Source: an uncultured Alphaproteobacteria bacterium | GTDB lineage: Bacteria > Pseudomonadota > Alphaproteobacteria > UBA7985 | Assembly: GCA_905479265.1 (NCBI GenBank) | Contig: CAJQLX010000017.1 | Coordinates: 1 to 38,338, forward strand | Direction of reading: 5' to 3' | DNA length: 38,338 nt | Shown here: positions 8,505 to 17,214 of the stretch, piece by piece | Position numbering within the stretch: position 1 is the stretch's first letter | Layout of the letters: every line of letters begins with the position of its first letter | Translations under genes and position numbers: made by a program | The notes under the pieces: model-generated | The model's database searches: none | Told to the model about the DNA's origin: nothing | Seen by the model: only the letters and a program-made list of their open reading frames with translations

Positions 8505-10763
8505 GTGACCGTTCAAATTGATCCCGAAACCCTTCTGCAGGCGGCACGGGATTCTGTCAGGCTCCACCCTGTCGATGGCATGCCAATCGAACAGGACGCG
8601 CCGCTGGAAATTGTCTCTGAATACGAGCCAGCGGGTGACCAGCCTCAGGCGATCAAAGACCTGCTCGACGGGCTGGGTACGGGCGAGCGAGACAACGTTT
8701 TGTTGGGTGTTACGGGGTCGGGCAAGACCTTTACCATGGCGCACGTCATACAAAAGCTGCAGCGCCCGACGCTGATCATGGCGCACAACAAAACGCTGGC
8801 CGCACAGTTGTATGGGGAGATGCGAGACTTCTTCCCCAACAATGCGGTCGAGTACTTCGTGTCCTACTACGACTACTATCAGCCAGAAGCCTACGTGCCG
8901 CGCTCGGATACCTACGTGGACAAGGAAGCCACGATCAACGAGCAGATCGACCGCATGCGCCACTCCGCGACCCGCGCCCTGTTCGAACGGCGCGATGTTA
9001 TCATCGTGGCGTCGGTGTCGTGCATTTACGGGATGGGCGCGCCTGAGACCTATGCTTCGATGACCATGATGCTCGAAGTCGGGGCTGAGGTCCCGCAAAA
9101 GGAAATCCTGCGTCGGTTCGTGGAGCTGCAGTACAAGCGCAACGACATTGCTTTTCAGCGCGGGATGTTTCGGGTTCGGGGTGATTCAATCGAGGTCTTT
9201 CCGGCCCACCTCGAAGACCGCGCTTGGCGCTTGTCGCTGTTTGGTGACGAGATTGAAGGGATTTGGGAATTCGACCCTTTGACGGGTGAAAAGACCGGTG
9301 AGCTGCAAAAAGTCCGGCTCTACGCCAACTCTCACCACGTCACACCCAAGCCCACGATCATACAGGCGATCCAGAAAATCAAAACCGAACTGGGGCTTCG
9401 GTTGGAAGAGCTTGAAGGCGAAGGCAAGCTGTTGGAAGCGCAGCGCTTGCAGCAGCGGTGCACCTTTGATCTGGAAATGATGGAAGCGACGGGCGTTTGT
9501 GCGGGCATCGAGAACTACAGCCGCTATCTGACGGGACGCGCGCCGGGTGAGCCGCCGCCAACGCTGTTTGAATATCTGCCCGAAGACGCCTTGCTGATGG
9601 TCGACGAAAGCCATGTTTCCGTTCCGCAGATTGGCGCCATGTTCAAAGGCGACCGGGCGCGGAAAGTCACGCTGAGCGACTATGGCTTTCGCCTGCCGTC
9701 CTGTCAGGACAATCGCCCGCTGAAGTTTGAGGAATGGGACGCCATGCGCCCCCAGACCGTCTATGTTTCAGCAACACCGAACGCGTGGGAGCTTGAGCGC
9801 ACCGGCGGTGTCTTTGCCGAGCAAGTGATCCGGCCAACGGGTCTGCTTGATCCGCCGTGCATCATCCGACCAACAGAGAATCAAGTCGATGATCTGATCG
9901 CCGAATGTCAGGAGACGGTAAAAGCGGGTTATCGCGTGCTGGTTACAACGCTGACCAAGCGGATGGCTGAGGATCTCACGGATTACCTGAACGAAGCGGG
10001 TTTGCGGGTTCGATACATTCACGCTGACGTGGAAACGCTCGAACGCATCGAAATCATCCGAGACTTGCGCTTGGGCGTCTACGACGTGCTTGTTGGCATT
10101 AACTTGCTGCGTGAGGGCTTGGATATTCCCGAATGTGCGCTTGTTGGTATTCTGGATGCGGACAAGGAAGGGTACTTGCGATCGACAACATCGCTGATCC
10201 AGACCATTGGACGCGCCGCGCGTAACGTCGATGGGCGCGTGATCCTTTACGCCGACAAAATCACCAAATCCATGCAAGCGGCCTTGGACGAGACAGACCG
10301 CCGTCGCGTCAAGCAAGTGGCCTATAACGAAGAACACGGTATCACGCCGGCAACCATCAAAAAGCAGATCGGTGAAATCATCGACTCGGTTTACGAGAAG
10401 GACCGCGTGACCATTGGAACGGGGGATGAGGATCTCATCACCACCGGCGGCAAAGACCTCAAAGAGGTTATGGCCGACATTGAAACCCGGATGAAAGACG
10501 CGGCCGCTAACCTGGAATTCGAGGAAGCAGCCCGACTGCGGGACGAGCTCAAGCGGCTGGAGGCAGCGGACCTTGGTTTGGGCGGTGCCGTCTCCGTTAA
10601 GGCCGCAGCCGCCGAGAAAGCGGGCAAGACTGAGGGTAAAACCGCAGGACGGAATCGGGCGCGCCGGGCGGCGGAAAAGGATCTGACAAAAACAAAGGGG
10701 GCCGCACTCGACCCCCTGGCTAAAGTCGCTGGTCCTCGAAAGTCACCGCGACGTCGATCTTGA
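8505..10763 (+). CDS. uvrB: Excinuclease ABC subunit B
   Basis: ATP-dependent damage-verification subunit of nucleotide excision repair; loaded by UvrA, then recruits UvrC. The 752 residues show Walker A GVTGSGKT (68-75), the beta-hairpin [16 protein letters not shown] that clamps DNA, the Walker B-like DESHVS near 366, helicase motif [16 protein letters not shown], the arginine-finger motif TIGRAARN, and the C-terminal UVR motif ([17 protein letters not shown]) that contacts UvrC. About 70 residues of basic, Ala-rich tail follow, longer than the enterobacterial protein. The start is GTG at 8505 with AGAGG upstream. It is monocistronic and divergent from the transporter operon; no SOS box was seen in the 187-base gap. 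Confidence 0.97.
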   Translation: MTVQIDPETLLQAARDSVRLHPVDGMPIEQDAPLEIVSEYEPAGDQPQAIKDLLDGLGTGERDNVLLGVTGSGKTFTMAHVIQKLQRPTLIMAHNKTLAAQLYGEMRDFFPNNAVEYFVSYYDYYQPEAYVPRSDTYVDKEATINEQIDRMRHSATRALFERRDVIIVASVSCIYGMGAPETYASMTMMLEVGAEVPQKEILRRFVELQYKRNDIAFQRGMFRVRGDSIEVFPAHLEDRAWRLSLFGDEIEGIWEFDPLTGEKTGELQKVRLYANSHHVTPKPTIIQAIQKIKTELGLRLEELEGEGKLLEAQRLQQRCTFDLEMMEATGVCAGIENYSRYLTGRAPGEPPPTLFEYLPEDALLMVDESHVSVPQIGAMFKGDRARKVTLSDYGFRLPSCQDNRPLKFEEWDAMRPQTVYVSATPNAWELERTGGVFAEQVIRPTGLLDPPCIIRPTENQVDDLIAECQETVKAGYRVLVTTLTKRMAEDLTDYLNEAGLRVRYIHADVETLERIEIIRDLRLGVYDVLVGINLLREGLDIPECALVGILDADKEGYLRSTTSLIQTIGRAARNVDGRVILYADKITKSMQAALDETDRRRVKQVAYNEEHGITPATIKKQIGEIIDSVYEKDRVTIGTGDEDLITTGGKDLKEVMADIETRMKDAAANLEFEEAARLRDELKRLEAADLGLGGAVSVKAAAAEKAGKTEGKTAGRNRARRAAEKDLTKTKGAALDPLAKVAGPRKSPRRRS

Positions 10764-10786
10764 TCGATGGCCGGAACGGCTCTGGT

Positions 10787-11950
10787 TTAGAGCAGTTCTG
10801 GCCAGCCCAGCTTATTATTGTTGTTCCGATCGAGGAAATCGAACGTTTCATCCAGCCGGTCTGACAGCTCTTTGAGCGTGAGGCCTTCAGCGGGGAAACC
10901 ACGGCCCAACAACTTGATCCGCAGCAACAGGGTTGGCGCCTCGTCGCGGGTGACAACATCATCGTAATCAGCATCGAAAGCCGCGTGCATGATGCTGAAG
11001 TAGGCCAGCATCTCTTCCCGCGTCAGCGCACCGTCGTTGCTGCGATCCATTCTGGCAAAGTGCCCAAGGAAGGACCGCTTTTCGTACTGATGACGCAGGC
11101 GTGCCTTGTCTTCGGGCGTCATGCTGCGCACCCGATCGAGGCCGCTTTTCTCGCTTTCCAGCTGGACCAGCAGGATATCAATCTCTTCATCCGTCATCGA
11201 CAGAATCTCAGACTCCAAACCCGTCTCTGGCGCCCCAGCTTGCGGGCCAGTGGTCTCGTCTGGCACCGTGACGGTCAGGTCGTTCAGCGCGCCGGATAAG
11301 CCCGTCGGCGCATCGCCGGGCAGCAGGGCGGTCGACTCAGTCTGGCGGGTGGCGTCAAGCAGCGCCAAGCCTGCGGCTGGATCTGCGGTGCCGGTATCGG
11401 GCTGGAAAGCCACGGTGCGGACGGTCGGCTCTAACGCACGGAGCGTGGCGCTGGGCAGCACAACGGCCTCTGAGCTCTGCACCAGCAGGTCATCAATCCG
11501 AGGCGTCGGCGCAGGGATGGGCGTCACGCTGGCTGTTTCCTGCAGCGTTGCGGCTGCTGCGATGGCGGCGAGTGTCGGCTCGGTCAGCACGGCAATATTC
11601 GGCTTGGTCTCTTCAACCACGCCATAGTCCATCTTTGGGTCGATGGCCGGACGAATCAGGGGGATGGGCAGCGTATCCAGCCGCGCGGCAAGCTCAATCG
11701 GCGCGTCAGAACTCGAAAAAATCTCCATGGGCAGGTCTTCTCGATCCACCAATGGACCCGACACAGCGACCAAACGGCCACCACGGTCATACGTTTCAAG
11801 TCCACCCGCCGAGGCGTTCAACATAATTTGGTGGTAGTCCTGTTGTGCTATGCCACTGTTGAAGCCGGGAAAAGGCGATATACTCTGGCCACAGGCCGTC
11901 AATCCGAGAGTGAGCACAGCCGGTAGAAGACCAATGCGAAGAGAGATCAT
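10787..11950 (-). CDS. Putative lipoprotein with three C-terminal EF-hands
   Basis: Protein of 387 residues, not assigned to a named family. The N-terminus MISLRIGLLPAVLTLGLTAC is a signal peptide ending in a lipobox (L-T-A-C), so it is probably lipid-anchored in the envelope. Residues about 60-280 are low-complexity, rich in Ala, Thr, Pro and acidic residues. The C-terminus has three calcium-loop matches: DRSNDGALTREE (302-313), DADYDDVVTRDE (326-337) and DRNNNNKLGWPE (374-385). The first two have the full D-x-(D/S)-x-D spacing and terminal Glu; the third lacks the central Gly. It converges on uvrB with 23 bases between stops. A periplasmic calcium-binding or calcium-sensing role is inferred from the loops alone. 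Confidence 0.75.
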   Translation of the reverse strand: MISLRIGLLPAVLTLGLTACGQSISPFPGFNSGIAQQDYHQIMLNASAGGLETYDRGGRLVAVSGPLVDREDLPMEIFSSSDAPIELAARLDTLPIPLIRPAIDPKMDYGVVEETKPNIAVLTEPTLAAIAAAATLQETASVTPIPAPTPRIDDLLVQSSEAVVLPSATLRALEPTVRTVAFQPDTGTADPAAGLALLDATRQTESTALLPGDAPTGLSGALNDLTVTVPDETTGPQAGAPETGLESEILSMTDEEIDILLVQLESEKSGLDRVRSMTPEDKARLRHQYEKRSFLGHFARMDRSNDGALTREEMLAYFSIMHAAFDADYDDVVTRDEAPTLLLRIKLLGRGFPAEGLTLKELSDRLDETFDFLDRNNNNKLGWPELL

Positions 11951-12011
11951 TATGGGATTATCCGTTTTTCAAGCCACAAGTCCCGCGTCTCCACGGGCTT
12001 AGTTGGACGGG

Positions 12012-12033
12012 TTTCTCATAATCTATTGAGAAA
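12012..12033. repeat. Inverted repeat in the divergent promoter region
   Basis: TTTCTCA (12012-12018) and TGAGAAA (12027-12033) flank an 8-bp AT-rich spacer, midway between the divergent EF-hand lipoprotein and GNAT genes. It could be an operator for either side. There is no adjoining T-run in the direction of a gene end, so it is not a terminator. Confidence 0.35.
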
Positions 12034-12075
12034 GTAAAGTTATCAGACACTTGTAAACTGTAGCTGAAGTTAAAT

Positions 12076-12714
12076 GTGATTAATTTGTGGTTTTTTCCGC
12101 TCCCTGCCTCTCCAGTCGGAACCTTAAGAAACGGCGCTGTCTCCTTGCGACCATTCGAAAAATTCGATGCGCATACGATTCAAAGTCAAGGAAGTGATCC
12201 TTCTGTGGCGCACTGGATGATCAGTTTTCCCGTGCCGTGGCCGCGTTGGTTGGCGCGCCATCGGATCATGCAAGCTCGGCAGGACATGGCGCGCAGCGAA
12301 GGGTTTCATTTCGCGATCATCGCAGAGGATTTGCCGGGCCGTCCCATGGTCGGCGCGTGCTCGGCGGCCTTTATCGGGGATCCCAGCCGCCCGCCGGAGC
12401 TGGCCTACTGGATTGCGCCTGATTATCAACGCCAAGGCAGAGCGAAGCAGGCTTTGACGATCTTGCTCGCTTTTCTGTTCCAGCGAGACGACCATTTGCG
12501 CGCCATTGAAGCCGCCGTGATTGAAGGCAACGAGCCCTCAACCCAATTGCTGCTGAGTCTGGGTTTTCGCTATCATGAAGACGAGCGAGCCTCTGCGCCG
12601 CTGAGTTGGAACCGGCCAAGAGACGAGCAAGTGCTGCTGCATCGTCACAGGTTGTGGCGAACGGATTGGCTTAGCGGCGAATGGGCCCATATTGATATCG
12701 AACCGTCACTGTAA
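12076..12714 (+). CDS. GNAT-family N-acetyltransferase (RimJ/RimL-like)
   Basis: Acetyl-CoA-dependent acyltransferase of 212 residues; substrate unknown. The GNAT core is visible: N-terminal strand GAVSLRPFEKFDA, acceptor-side helices, strand ELAYWIAPDYQRQGRAKQAL containing the acetyl-CoA-binding Q-x-x-G-x-(A/G) turn (here RQGRAK), and the late EGNEPSTQLLLSLGFRYHED block, in which N and LGF are typical of RimJ/RimL. The annotated start is GTG at 12076 with GAAG six bases upstream. It is not strong; the domain itself starts about 18 residues in. msrB follows after 15 bases and is probably co-transcribed. Confidence 0.8.
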   Translation: MINLWFFPLPASPVGTLRNGAVSLRPFEKFDAHTIQSQGSDPSVAHWMISFPVPWPRWLARHRIMQARQDMARSEGFHFAIIAEDLPGRPMVGACSAAFIGDPSRPPELAYWIAPDYQRQGRAKQALTILLAFLFQRDDHLRAIEAAVIEGNEPSTQLLLSLGFRYHEDERASAPLSWNRPRDEQVLLHRHRLWRTDWLSGEWAHIDIEPSL

Positions 12715-12729
12715 TAGGCCTTTCAACCC

Positions 12730-13134
12730 ATGACCGATTTCAAAGCCATCCCGGATTCCGAATGGAAGCAACGCATGACCGACGAGCAATTTCGCGTCGC
12801 TCGAAAGCATGGGACCGAGCGCGCCTTTACCTCGCCGCTGAACGATGTGAAGGGGCCGGGGACGTTCAGTTGCGTGGGCTGTGGTCAGCCGTTGTTCGAT
12901 GCTGAGGACAAATTTGAGTCTGGCACCGGTTGGCCGTCCTTTACCCAACCCATCGCCGAAGGCGCGCTGGGAGAAAAAGTCGATCGTAGCTTTTTCATGA
13001 AGCGCACCGAAGTCCACTGCGCCCGCTGTGAATCGCATTTGGGTCACGTCTTTCCTGACGGACCAGCCCCAACGGGCTTGCGCTATTGTATGAACGGCGT
13101 GGTGATGACCTTCGATCAGGATGAGGCGGAGTAG
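12730..13134 (+). CDS. msrB: Peptide-methionine (R)-S-oxide reductase
   Basis: Reduces the R-epimer of methionine sulfoxide in proteins, repairing oxidative damage in the cytoplasm. The 134-residue product has both zinc-binding CxxC pairs (CVGC near 48-51 and CARC near 97-100), the [10 protein letters not shown] substrate block, [10 protein letters not shown], and the catalytic cysteine in LRYCMNGV near residue 119. The CMNG form rather than CINS marks a subgroup; a second, resolving cysteine is not evident at the usual place. No signal peptide is seen. It is probably in one transcript with the upstream acetyltransferase. Confidence 0.95.
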   Translation: MTDFKAIPDSEWKQRMTDEQFRVARKHGTERAFTSPLNDVKGPGTFSCVGCGQPLFDAEDKFESGTGWPSFTQPIAEGALGEKVDRSFFMKRTEVHCARCESHLGHVFPDGPAPTGLRYCMNGVVMTFDQDEAE

Positions 13135-13143
13135 CGCGCTGGG

Positions 13144-13482
13144 TTAAGCCAAGCGTGCGCCATTGGGGACTGGCTTATCGGGGGCAACCAGCACCACGTG
13201 GCCGTCGTCATCATGCAGACCCAAGGTCAGAAATTCGCTCATGAAGGGGCCGATCTGCTTGGTGGGGAAGTTCACCACCGCAATCACCTGTCGGCCTACG
13301 AGGTCTTCGGGTTGGTAGTGCTGGGTGATCTGCGCGCTTGATTTGCGCTCTCCAATCTCCCCGCCAAAGTCCACCCACAGCTTGATCGCGGGCCGGCGGG
13401 CTTCGGGGAACGGTTCGGACCGCACAACGGTCCCAACACGAATTTCTACGTTCAAAAAGTCATCGAAGCTGATCAGATCCAT
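13144..13482 (-). CDS. csaA: CsaA-like tRNA-binding-domain protein
   Basis: Stand-alone OB-fold tRNA-binding domain of 112 residues, the size and layout of CsaA, a chaperone-like protein described as assisting secretion in Bacillus. Visible features are the first strand FLNVEIRVGTVVRSEPFPEARRPAIKLWVDFG, then SSAQITQHYQPEDLVGRQVIAVVNFP, and the C-terminal MSEFLTLGLHDDDGHVVLVAPD. The ATG at 13482 is preferred because GAAGG lies just upstream and homologues begin here; the longer reading to 13533 lacks support. It converges on msrB with 9 bases between stops and is divergent from plsY. The biological role in proteobacteria is poorly defined. Confidence 0.88.
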   Translation of the reverse strand: MDLISFDDFLNVEIRVGTVVRSEPFPEARRPAIKLWVDFGGEIGERKSSAQITQHYQPEDLVGRQVIAVVNFPTKQIGPFMSEFLTLGLHDDDGHVVLVAPDKPVPNGARLA

Positions 13483-13561
13483 GATGCCTTCACCTATTGG
13501 CTTTGGTTTGCTTGGGTCACGGTCTAAAACCATTTGGTGAAAAAAAGCGAGGGTTAAGCGC

Positions 13562-14212
13562 GTGATGATTTTGACTTGGGTTCTGGTTGCCTTGGGCGGC
13601 TACGTTTTGGGTTCCATCCCTTTTGGTTTGGTCCTGGCCCGTCTCGCCGGCTATGGCGACATCCGCAATATCGGCTCCGGCAACATTGGCGCGACCAACG
13701 TCCTGCGCACCGGCAACAAGCCGTTGGCGCTGGCGGTTCTGATCCTCGATGCAGGCAAGGGCGCGATTGCGGCGGCCTTGGCGTGGATGCTGATCGGCTG
13801 GGAATTTGGCGTGATCGCAGGCGTCGCTGCCTTTGTGGGGCACCTTTATCCTGTCTGGCTTGGCTTCAAGGGCGGCAAGGGTGTCGCGACAGGGTTGGGA
13901 ACATTTCTCGCCATTTCGTGGCCGATCTTCATCGGCATGGCGCTGGCGTGGCTGGTGGGGGCTTTTGTGTTTCGGCGCTCTTCGATGGGGGCTTTAACGG
14001 CCTTTGCGGTCCTGCCTCTGCTCACCGGCATTTTTAACAGCCGGGCCGACGCGTCCAGCCTGCCCATTCCCTATTGGTTCACGATATTGGGTTTCGCGTT
14101 GGCCGCGATCGTATTCTACAAGCACCGCGCCAACATCTCGCGGATCATCGACGGCACCGAGCCAAAAATCAGCTTTGGCAGCGGAAAGAAATCAGGTGAT
14201 CCGGAGGGCTAA
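13562..14212 (+). CDS. plsY: Acyl-phosphate:glycerol-3-phosphate acyltransferase
   Basis: Inner-membrane enzyme that transfers an acyl chain from acyl phosphate to glycerol-3-phosphate, the first step of phospholipid synthesis. The 216 residues have five to six hydrophobic segments and the three PlsY motifs: GSIPFGLVLARL, GSGNIGATNVLR, and GHLYPVWLGFKGGKGVATGLG. A charged cytoplasmic tail ends the protein. GAGGG at 13549-13553 suits the GTG at 13562; ATG at 13565 is nearly equivalent. The divergent 79-base gap to csaA must hold its promoter. It converges on proC. Confidence 0.95.
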   Translation: MMILTWVLVALGGYVLGSIPFGLVLARLAGYGDIRNIGSGNIGATNVLRTGNKPLALAVLILDAGKGAIAAALAWMLIGWEFGVIAGVAAFVGHLYPVWLGFKGGKGVATGLGTFLAISWPIFIGMALAWLVGAFVFRRSSMGALTAFAVLPLLTGIFNSRADASSLPIPYWFTILGFALAAIVFYKHRANISRIIDGTEPKISFGSGKKSGDPEG

Positions 14213-14239
14213 TTCAGCCTCTCGGATACCCCGCATCGC

Positions 14240-15085
14240 CTAGGTTTTGCCCGATAATTCAGCGTTCCGACGTTCCCCAGCGTCCATGGCTTCGGGAAAC
14301 AAATCGGGCAAACCGCGCCCTTCCGCCATCAGCACGTCGAGCGCTGCTTGCGTGACGCCGCCCGGACTGGTCACACGTCGGCGGAGTTCGGCTGGGTCAA
14401 CATCCGGCTGCTGATCGGCCAGCAGCGCCGCGCCGAATACCGTTTGGCGCGCCGCCAGCTTTGCCTGCTCAGCGCTGAGGCCTGTTTTCTGGGCCGCAGC
14501 GGCAATGCATTCAATGAGCAAAAAGACGTAAGCCGGACCGCTGCCTGTAACGCCGACCAGCGCATCAATCTGGTCCTCTGTTGCGACCCAAATGCTCTCG
14601 CCAACGGTGTGGAGCATGATTTCACTCAGCTTGGCCAATTCATCGCTAACGGCATCATTTTTCAGCAGCAAACTCATGCCCGCGCCAACAGCCGCCGGGG
14701 TGTTGGGCATCACGCGGATCAGCGGTGTTTCAGCGCCAAACCAAGCTTCATAGGATGCCATACCAACGCCCGCAGCGATGGAGATAACAGCGGCGCCCGA
14801 GGCTTTGACCCAATCAATATAGCCCGCCGCCACGGTTTCCATGATCTGTGGTTTGACAGCCAGCATCACCATTGCGGGGGCGCAGTCGGGCAGATCGCCA
14901 ACCTGTGCCACACACGCGATCCCCGCGGGGGCCGTTCCGGCCTCGGTCATCACCGGGTCAACAATCATGACCGCGTCGCGGGACAGGCCAGATTTCAGCC
15001 AACCATCAAGAAGGGCGCCGCCCATGTTCCCGCACCCGGCAAGGATCAAAGGCTTTTCAGTGCTAAAAGCAGATAAATCAGTCAT
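14240..15085 (-). CDS. proC: Pyrroline-5-carboxylate reductase
   Basis: Last step of proline synthesis: NAD(P)H-dependent reduction of 1-pyrroline-5-carboxylate. The 281-residue product opens with the Rossmann motif LILAGCGNMGGALLDGWL, then has MLAVKPQIM, IRVMPNTPAAVGAGMSLL and the family signature GVTGSGPAYVFLLIECIAAAA, and ends with RRRVTSPGGVTQAALDVL, the C-terminal dimer domain. The ATG at 15085 is used. It lies 39 bases downstream of the YbjN-family gene on the same strand, an order common in alphaproteobacteria. No terminator is evident between it and convergent plsY. Confidence 0.96.
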   Translation of the reverse strand: MTDLSAFSTEKPLILAGCGNMGGALLDGWLKSGLSRDAVMIVDPVMTEAGTAPAGIACVAQVGDLPDCAPAMVMLAVKPQIMETVAAGYIDWVKASGAAVISIAAGVGMASYEAWFGAETPLIRVMPNTPAAVGAGMSLLLKNDAVSDELAKLSEIMLHTVGESIWVATEDQIDALVGVTGSGPAYVFLLIECIAAAAQKTGLSAEQAKLAARQTVFGAALLADQQPDVDPAELRRRVTSPGGVTQAALDVLMAEGRGLPDLFPEAMDAGERRNAELSGKT

Positions 15086-15124
15086 GCATCAGGACATGCC
15101 AGACGAATGACAGTGGGAAAAGCC

Positions 15125-15634
15125 CTAAGCTTCGCCCTGGGTTTCGAGCAAGGACGCAGCCAGCGCGTCTTGCGGGTTGCGACCGCCCCAAATGACGAAT
15201 TGGAACGCCGGGTAAAACCGGTCACATTCACCCACGGCCACATCAACCAAATCTTCGATTTGCTCGTGACTGACGCCACCAATGCCACGCAACAACAGGG
15301 TATGGCGGAACATCAACGAAGATTCTTCGCGCGACAATTCAAAATGGCCGACCCAAAGACGCGAGTTCATCTCGGCCAGCAGCGTGTTGATTTCTTGATT
15401 CAGCCGCGCCGGTGCGCGCATTTCGAGCATGCATGTGGTGTGCAAAGCCTGAACTTCGCCCTGCCAGAAGCAATGCAGCTGATAGGTCGCCCACTGTCCC
15501 GGGCAGGCGATAACGAGCTCGGATTCGCTGGGGCGCGCAATCGACCAGTCGCTCTCTCCCGAGAGCATGTCTTCGAGTGCGTCAATCGGGTTCAGGATTT
15601 CTTCGCGTGCGAAATCCATGCGTGAAAACGCCAT
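15125..15634 (-). CDS. YbjN-domain protein
   Basis: Cytoplasmic protein of 169 residues of the YbjN family, with no known biochemical activity; the family shares the fold of type III secretion chaperones. Visible features are the start FAREEILNPIDALEDMLS, then the strand-rich centre, the helix LNQEINTLLAEMNSRLWVGHFEL, and MFRHTLLLRGIGGVSHEQIEDLV, the usual family blocks. The ATG at 15634 is preferred, with a G-rich TTGGGGA about 9 bases before it; an in-frame GTG at 15688 has no ribosome-binding site. Co-transcribed with proC. Confidence 0.82.
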   Translation of the reverse strand: MAFSRMDFAREEILNPIDALEDMLSGESDWSIARPSESELVIACPGQWATYQLHCFWQGEVQALHTTCMLEMRAPARLNQEINTLLAEMNSRLWVGHFELSREESSLMFRHTLLLRGIGGVSHEQIEDLVDVAVGECDRFYPAFQFVIWGGRNPQDALAASLLETQGEA

Positions 15635-15680
15635 CGATTTAGGTCCCCAACAACTCTGGTTCGTTTCTTGCCCGAAGGCT

Positions 15681-15918
15681 TTTTCCACACATGTGGATAA
15701 CAGCGGTGCTTGGCGCTACTCTTGCTGAAAATCCACAAACACAAGTCGCCGAGCAACCCGCATTATGCGTTTAATGACTCCACTTGTATCTCAAATCGTC
15801 GAGTCGAAGTCCAGAGCACAGGAGGAAATAATTTCAGCGCTGTGCTGTGGAGGGATCCTAAAATATTGAATGATTTCAAACAGGGGCTGGGGATAAGCTG
15901 AAAATTAGCCGTGGAAAA
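15681..15918. promoter_or_regulatory. Cluster of DnaA-box-like sites in the ybjN-ubiK gap
   Basis: The 312-base gap 15635-15946 has no convincing gene. It contains TTTTCCACA (15681-15689, one mismatch to TTATCCACA) facing a perfect TGTGGATAA (15692-15700) two bases away, then AAATCCACA (15729-15737, two mismatches), TGGGGATAA (15888-15896, one mismatch) and CGTGGAAAA (15910-15918, two mismatches). The stretch is richer in A/T than its surroundings. DnaA titration, DnaA-regulated transcription or an origin-like element are possibilities; only the sites are seen. A 63-codon plus-strand frame (15710-15901, TTG start) was judged chance. Confidence 0.4.
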
Positions 15919-15946
15919 ACCCAATCAGAGGCGAGCCCGCGCTGCC

Positions 15947-16198
15947 TTATTTTTCGTTGAGTTTTGCTTCTAGCGTTTCGAGGCGTTTTTTCAGCGCATC
16001 GTTCTCTTCACGCGCTGTTCGGGCCATCTCCCGCACCACTTCAAACTCTTCCCGTGGCACGACGTCCATATCCGCAAGAACCGATTCCATGCGTTGCTTA
16101 ACCAAGGTCTCAACTTCACTGCGTGCGCCGGCCAAAGTGCCTGCGGCTCCGTTAGCGAGACGGGCGATGTCATCGAAAAAGCGGTATTGGGTCTGCAT
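15947..16198 (-). CDS. ubiK: UbiK-like ubiquinone-biosynthesis accessory factor (BMFP family)
   Basis: Small protein of 83 residues. UbiK is needed for efficient aerobic ubiquinone synthesis and binds lipid and UbiJ in E. coli. The N-terminal helix QTQYRFFDDIARLANGAAGTL is followed by ARSEVETLVKQRMESVLADMDVVPREEFEVVREMA and a C-terminal coiled coil ENDALKKRLETLEAKL that ends the protein, exactly the BMFP layout. The ATG at 16198 is chosen because GAGGA lies 8 bases upstream; the longer frame to 16237 is unsupported. It is divergent from lgt. Confidence 0.88.
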   Translation of the reverse strand: MQTQYRFFDDIARLANGAAGTLAGARSEVETLVKQRMESVLADMDVVPREEFEVVREMARTAREENDALKKRLETLEAKLNEK

Positions 16199-16314
16199 GG
16201 CGGCTGTCCTCGTAAAAGTGCGCTCTGTACACATCATATAGCATGATGCCTTTCACTCGCCACAGCCTCGACATAGAAAGGAGGCAACGCGCATTTCAGC
16301 CCTGAGAGAAATTA

Positions 16315-17214
16315 ATGGAATTCATGTCTGGCTGGGTCTTGCCCCTATTGGCCGAGATACCCTTCCCACAGATTGACCCGGTCCTTGTCAGCATCGGCCC
16401 GATCCCCATCCGCTGGTACTCCTTGTCTTATATTGCCGGGCTCATTTTGGGCTATGTCTGGGTGCGGGCCAACCTCAAGCATACGCGGACCGTTGAGATG
16501 CGGGCCATGGACGACTTGTTCCTGTGGATCATCATCGGTGTGGTCTTTGGCGGGCGGATTGGATCGGTGCTGTTTTATGGGTTTCAGCAAGATTCGCAGC
16601 GGTATTTCTCGGACCCCATGGCATGGCTTGCTGTGTGGGACGGCGGCATGTCATTCCACGGGGGGTTTCTGGGCGTCTTGCTGGCGGTGGTGATTTGGTC
16701 GCGGTTCAATCCCAAGACGCGGTTTTGGGAAGTCACGGACCTGCTGGCCATCTCAGCCCCCATCGGCCTGTTCTTTGGCAGGATTGCAAACTTCATCAAC
16801 GGCGAGTTGTACGGGCGCCCGACGGACGTGCCATGGGCAATGCGGTTTCCAACCTTTGGCCCTAACGGTGTGAAGGACCAGTGGACCGAACCCCGCCACC
16901 CCAGCCAACTGTATGAAAGTTTCCTCGAAGGCCTCGTGCTGCTGATTGTCTTAAACGTCATGTGGCGGAACCCGGCGATCCGGGACCGAGCCGGCATCGT
17001 CACCGGGGGCTTTATGGCTGGATACGGCTTTTTCCGCTTTTTGGTCGAGTTCGTGCGCAAGCCGGACAATGGCATTGAAGCGGGTTTCTTCAAATTCGCA
17101 GGCCTCGGAACCTTTACCACGGGGCAGGAGTTGTCATTTCCAATGATCATTGCGGGCGTCGCGCTGATGCTGTGGCGACGGAATCAAACCCCTGCGGGGA
17201 CACTGGCGCCATGA
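16315..17214 (+). CDS. lgt: Prolipoprotein diacylglyceryl transferase
   Basis: Inner-membrane enzyme that attaches diacylglycerol from phosphatidylglycerol to the lipobox cysteine of prolipoproteins. The 299 residues have about seven membrane segments. Signatures are IPIRWYSLSYIAGLILGY, GRIGSVLFYG, MSFHGGFLGVLLAVV (the catalytic-region His), FFGRIANFINGELYGRPTD (Lgt signature with conserved Asn and Glu), RHPSQLYESFLEG, and FRFLVEFVRKPDN. The ATG at 16315 is near an in-frame stop upstream; GAGA lies before it. A stronger AAAGGAGG at 16277-16284 has no start codon at usable spacing. The downstream methyltransferase overlaps by ATGA. Confidence 0.96.
   Translation: MEFMSGWVLPLLAEIPFPQIDPVLVSIGPIPIRWYSLSYIAGLILGYVWVRANLKHTRTVEMRAMDDLFLWIIIGVVFGGRIGSVLFYGFQQDSQRYFSDPMAWLAVWDGGMSFHGGFLGVLLAVVIWSRFNPKTRFWEVTDLLAISAPIGLFFGRIANFINGELYGRPTDVPWAMRFPTFGPNGVKDQWTEPRHPSQLYESFLEGLVLLIVLNVMWRNPAIRDRAGIVTGGFMAGYGFFRFLVEFVRKPDNGIEAGFFKFAGLGTFTTGQELSFPMIIAGVALMLWRRNQTPAGTLAP

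Noticed and set aside
8097-9098. Minus-strand frame of 333 codons across the uvrB start
   Set aside because: Covers both the end of the transporter gene and the start of uvrB in the wrong frame or strand; no domain is visible.
15710-15901. Plus-strand frame of 63 codons in the ybjN-ubiK gap
   Set aside because: TTG start, no ribosome-binding site, no known domain; the region is better explained by intergenic DNA with DnaA-box-like sites.
15681-15918. Chromosomal replication origin
   Set aside because: The boxes are suggestive, but there is no typical origin gene nearby and no clear DNA-unwinding repeats, so only a DnaA-site cluster is reported.
16277-16284. Strong AAAGGAGG as ribosome-binding site for an earlier lgt start
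   Set aside because: No ATG, GTG or TTG follows at usable spacing, and an in-frame stop lies just upstream of the ATG at 16315.
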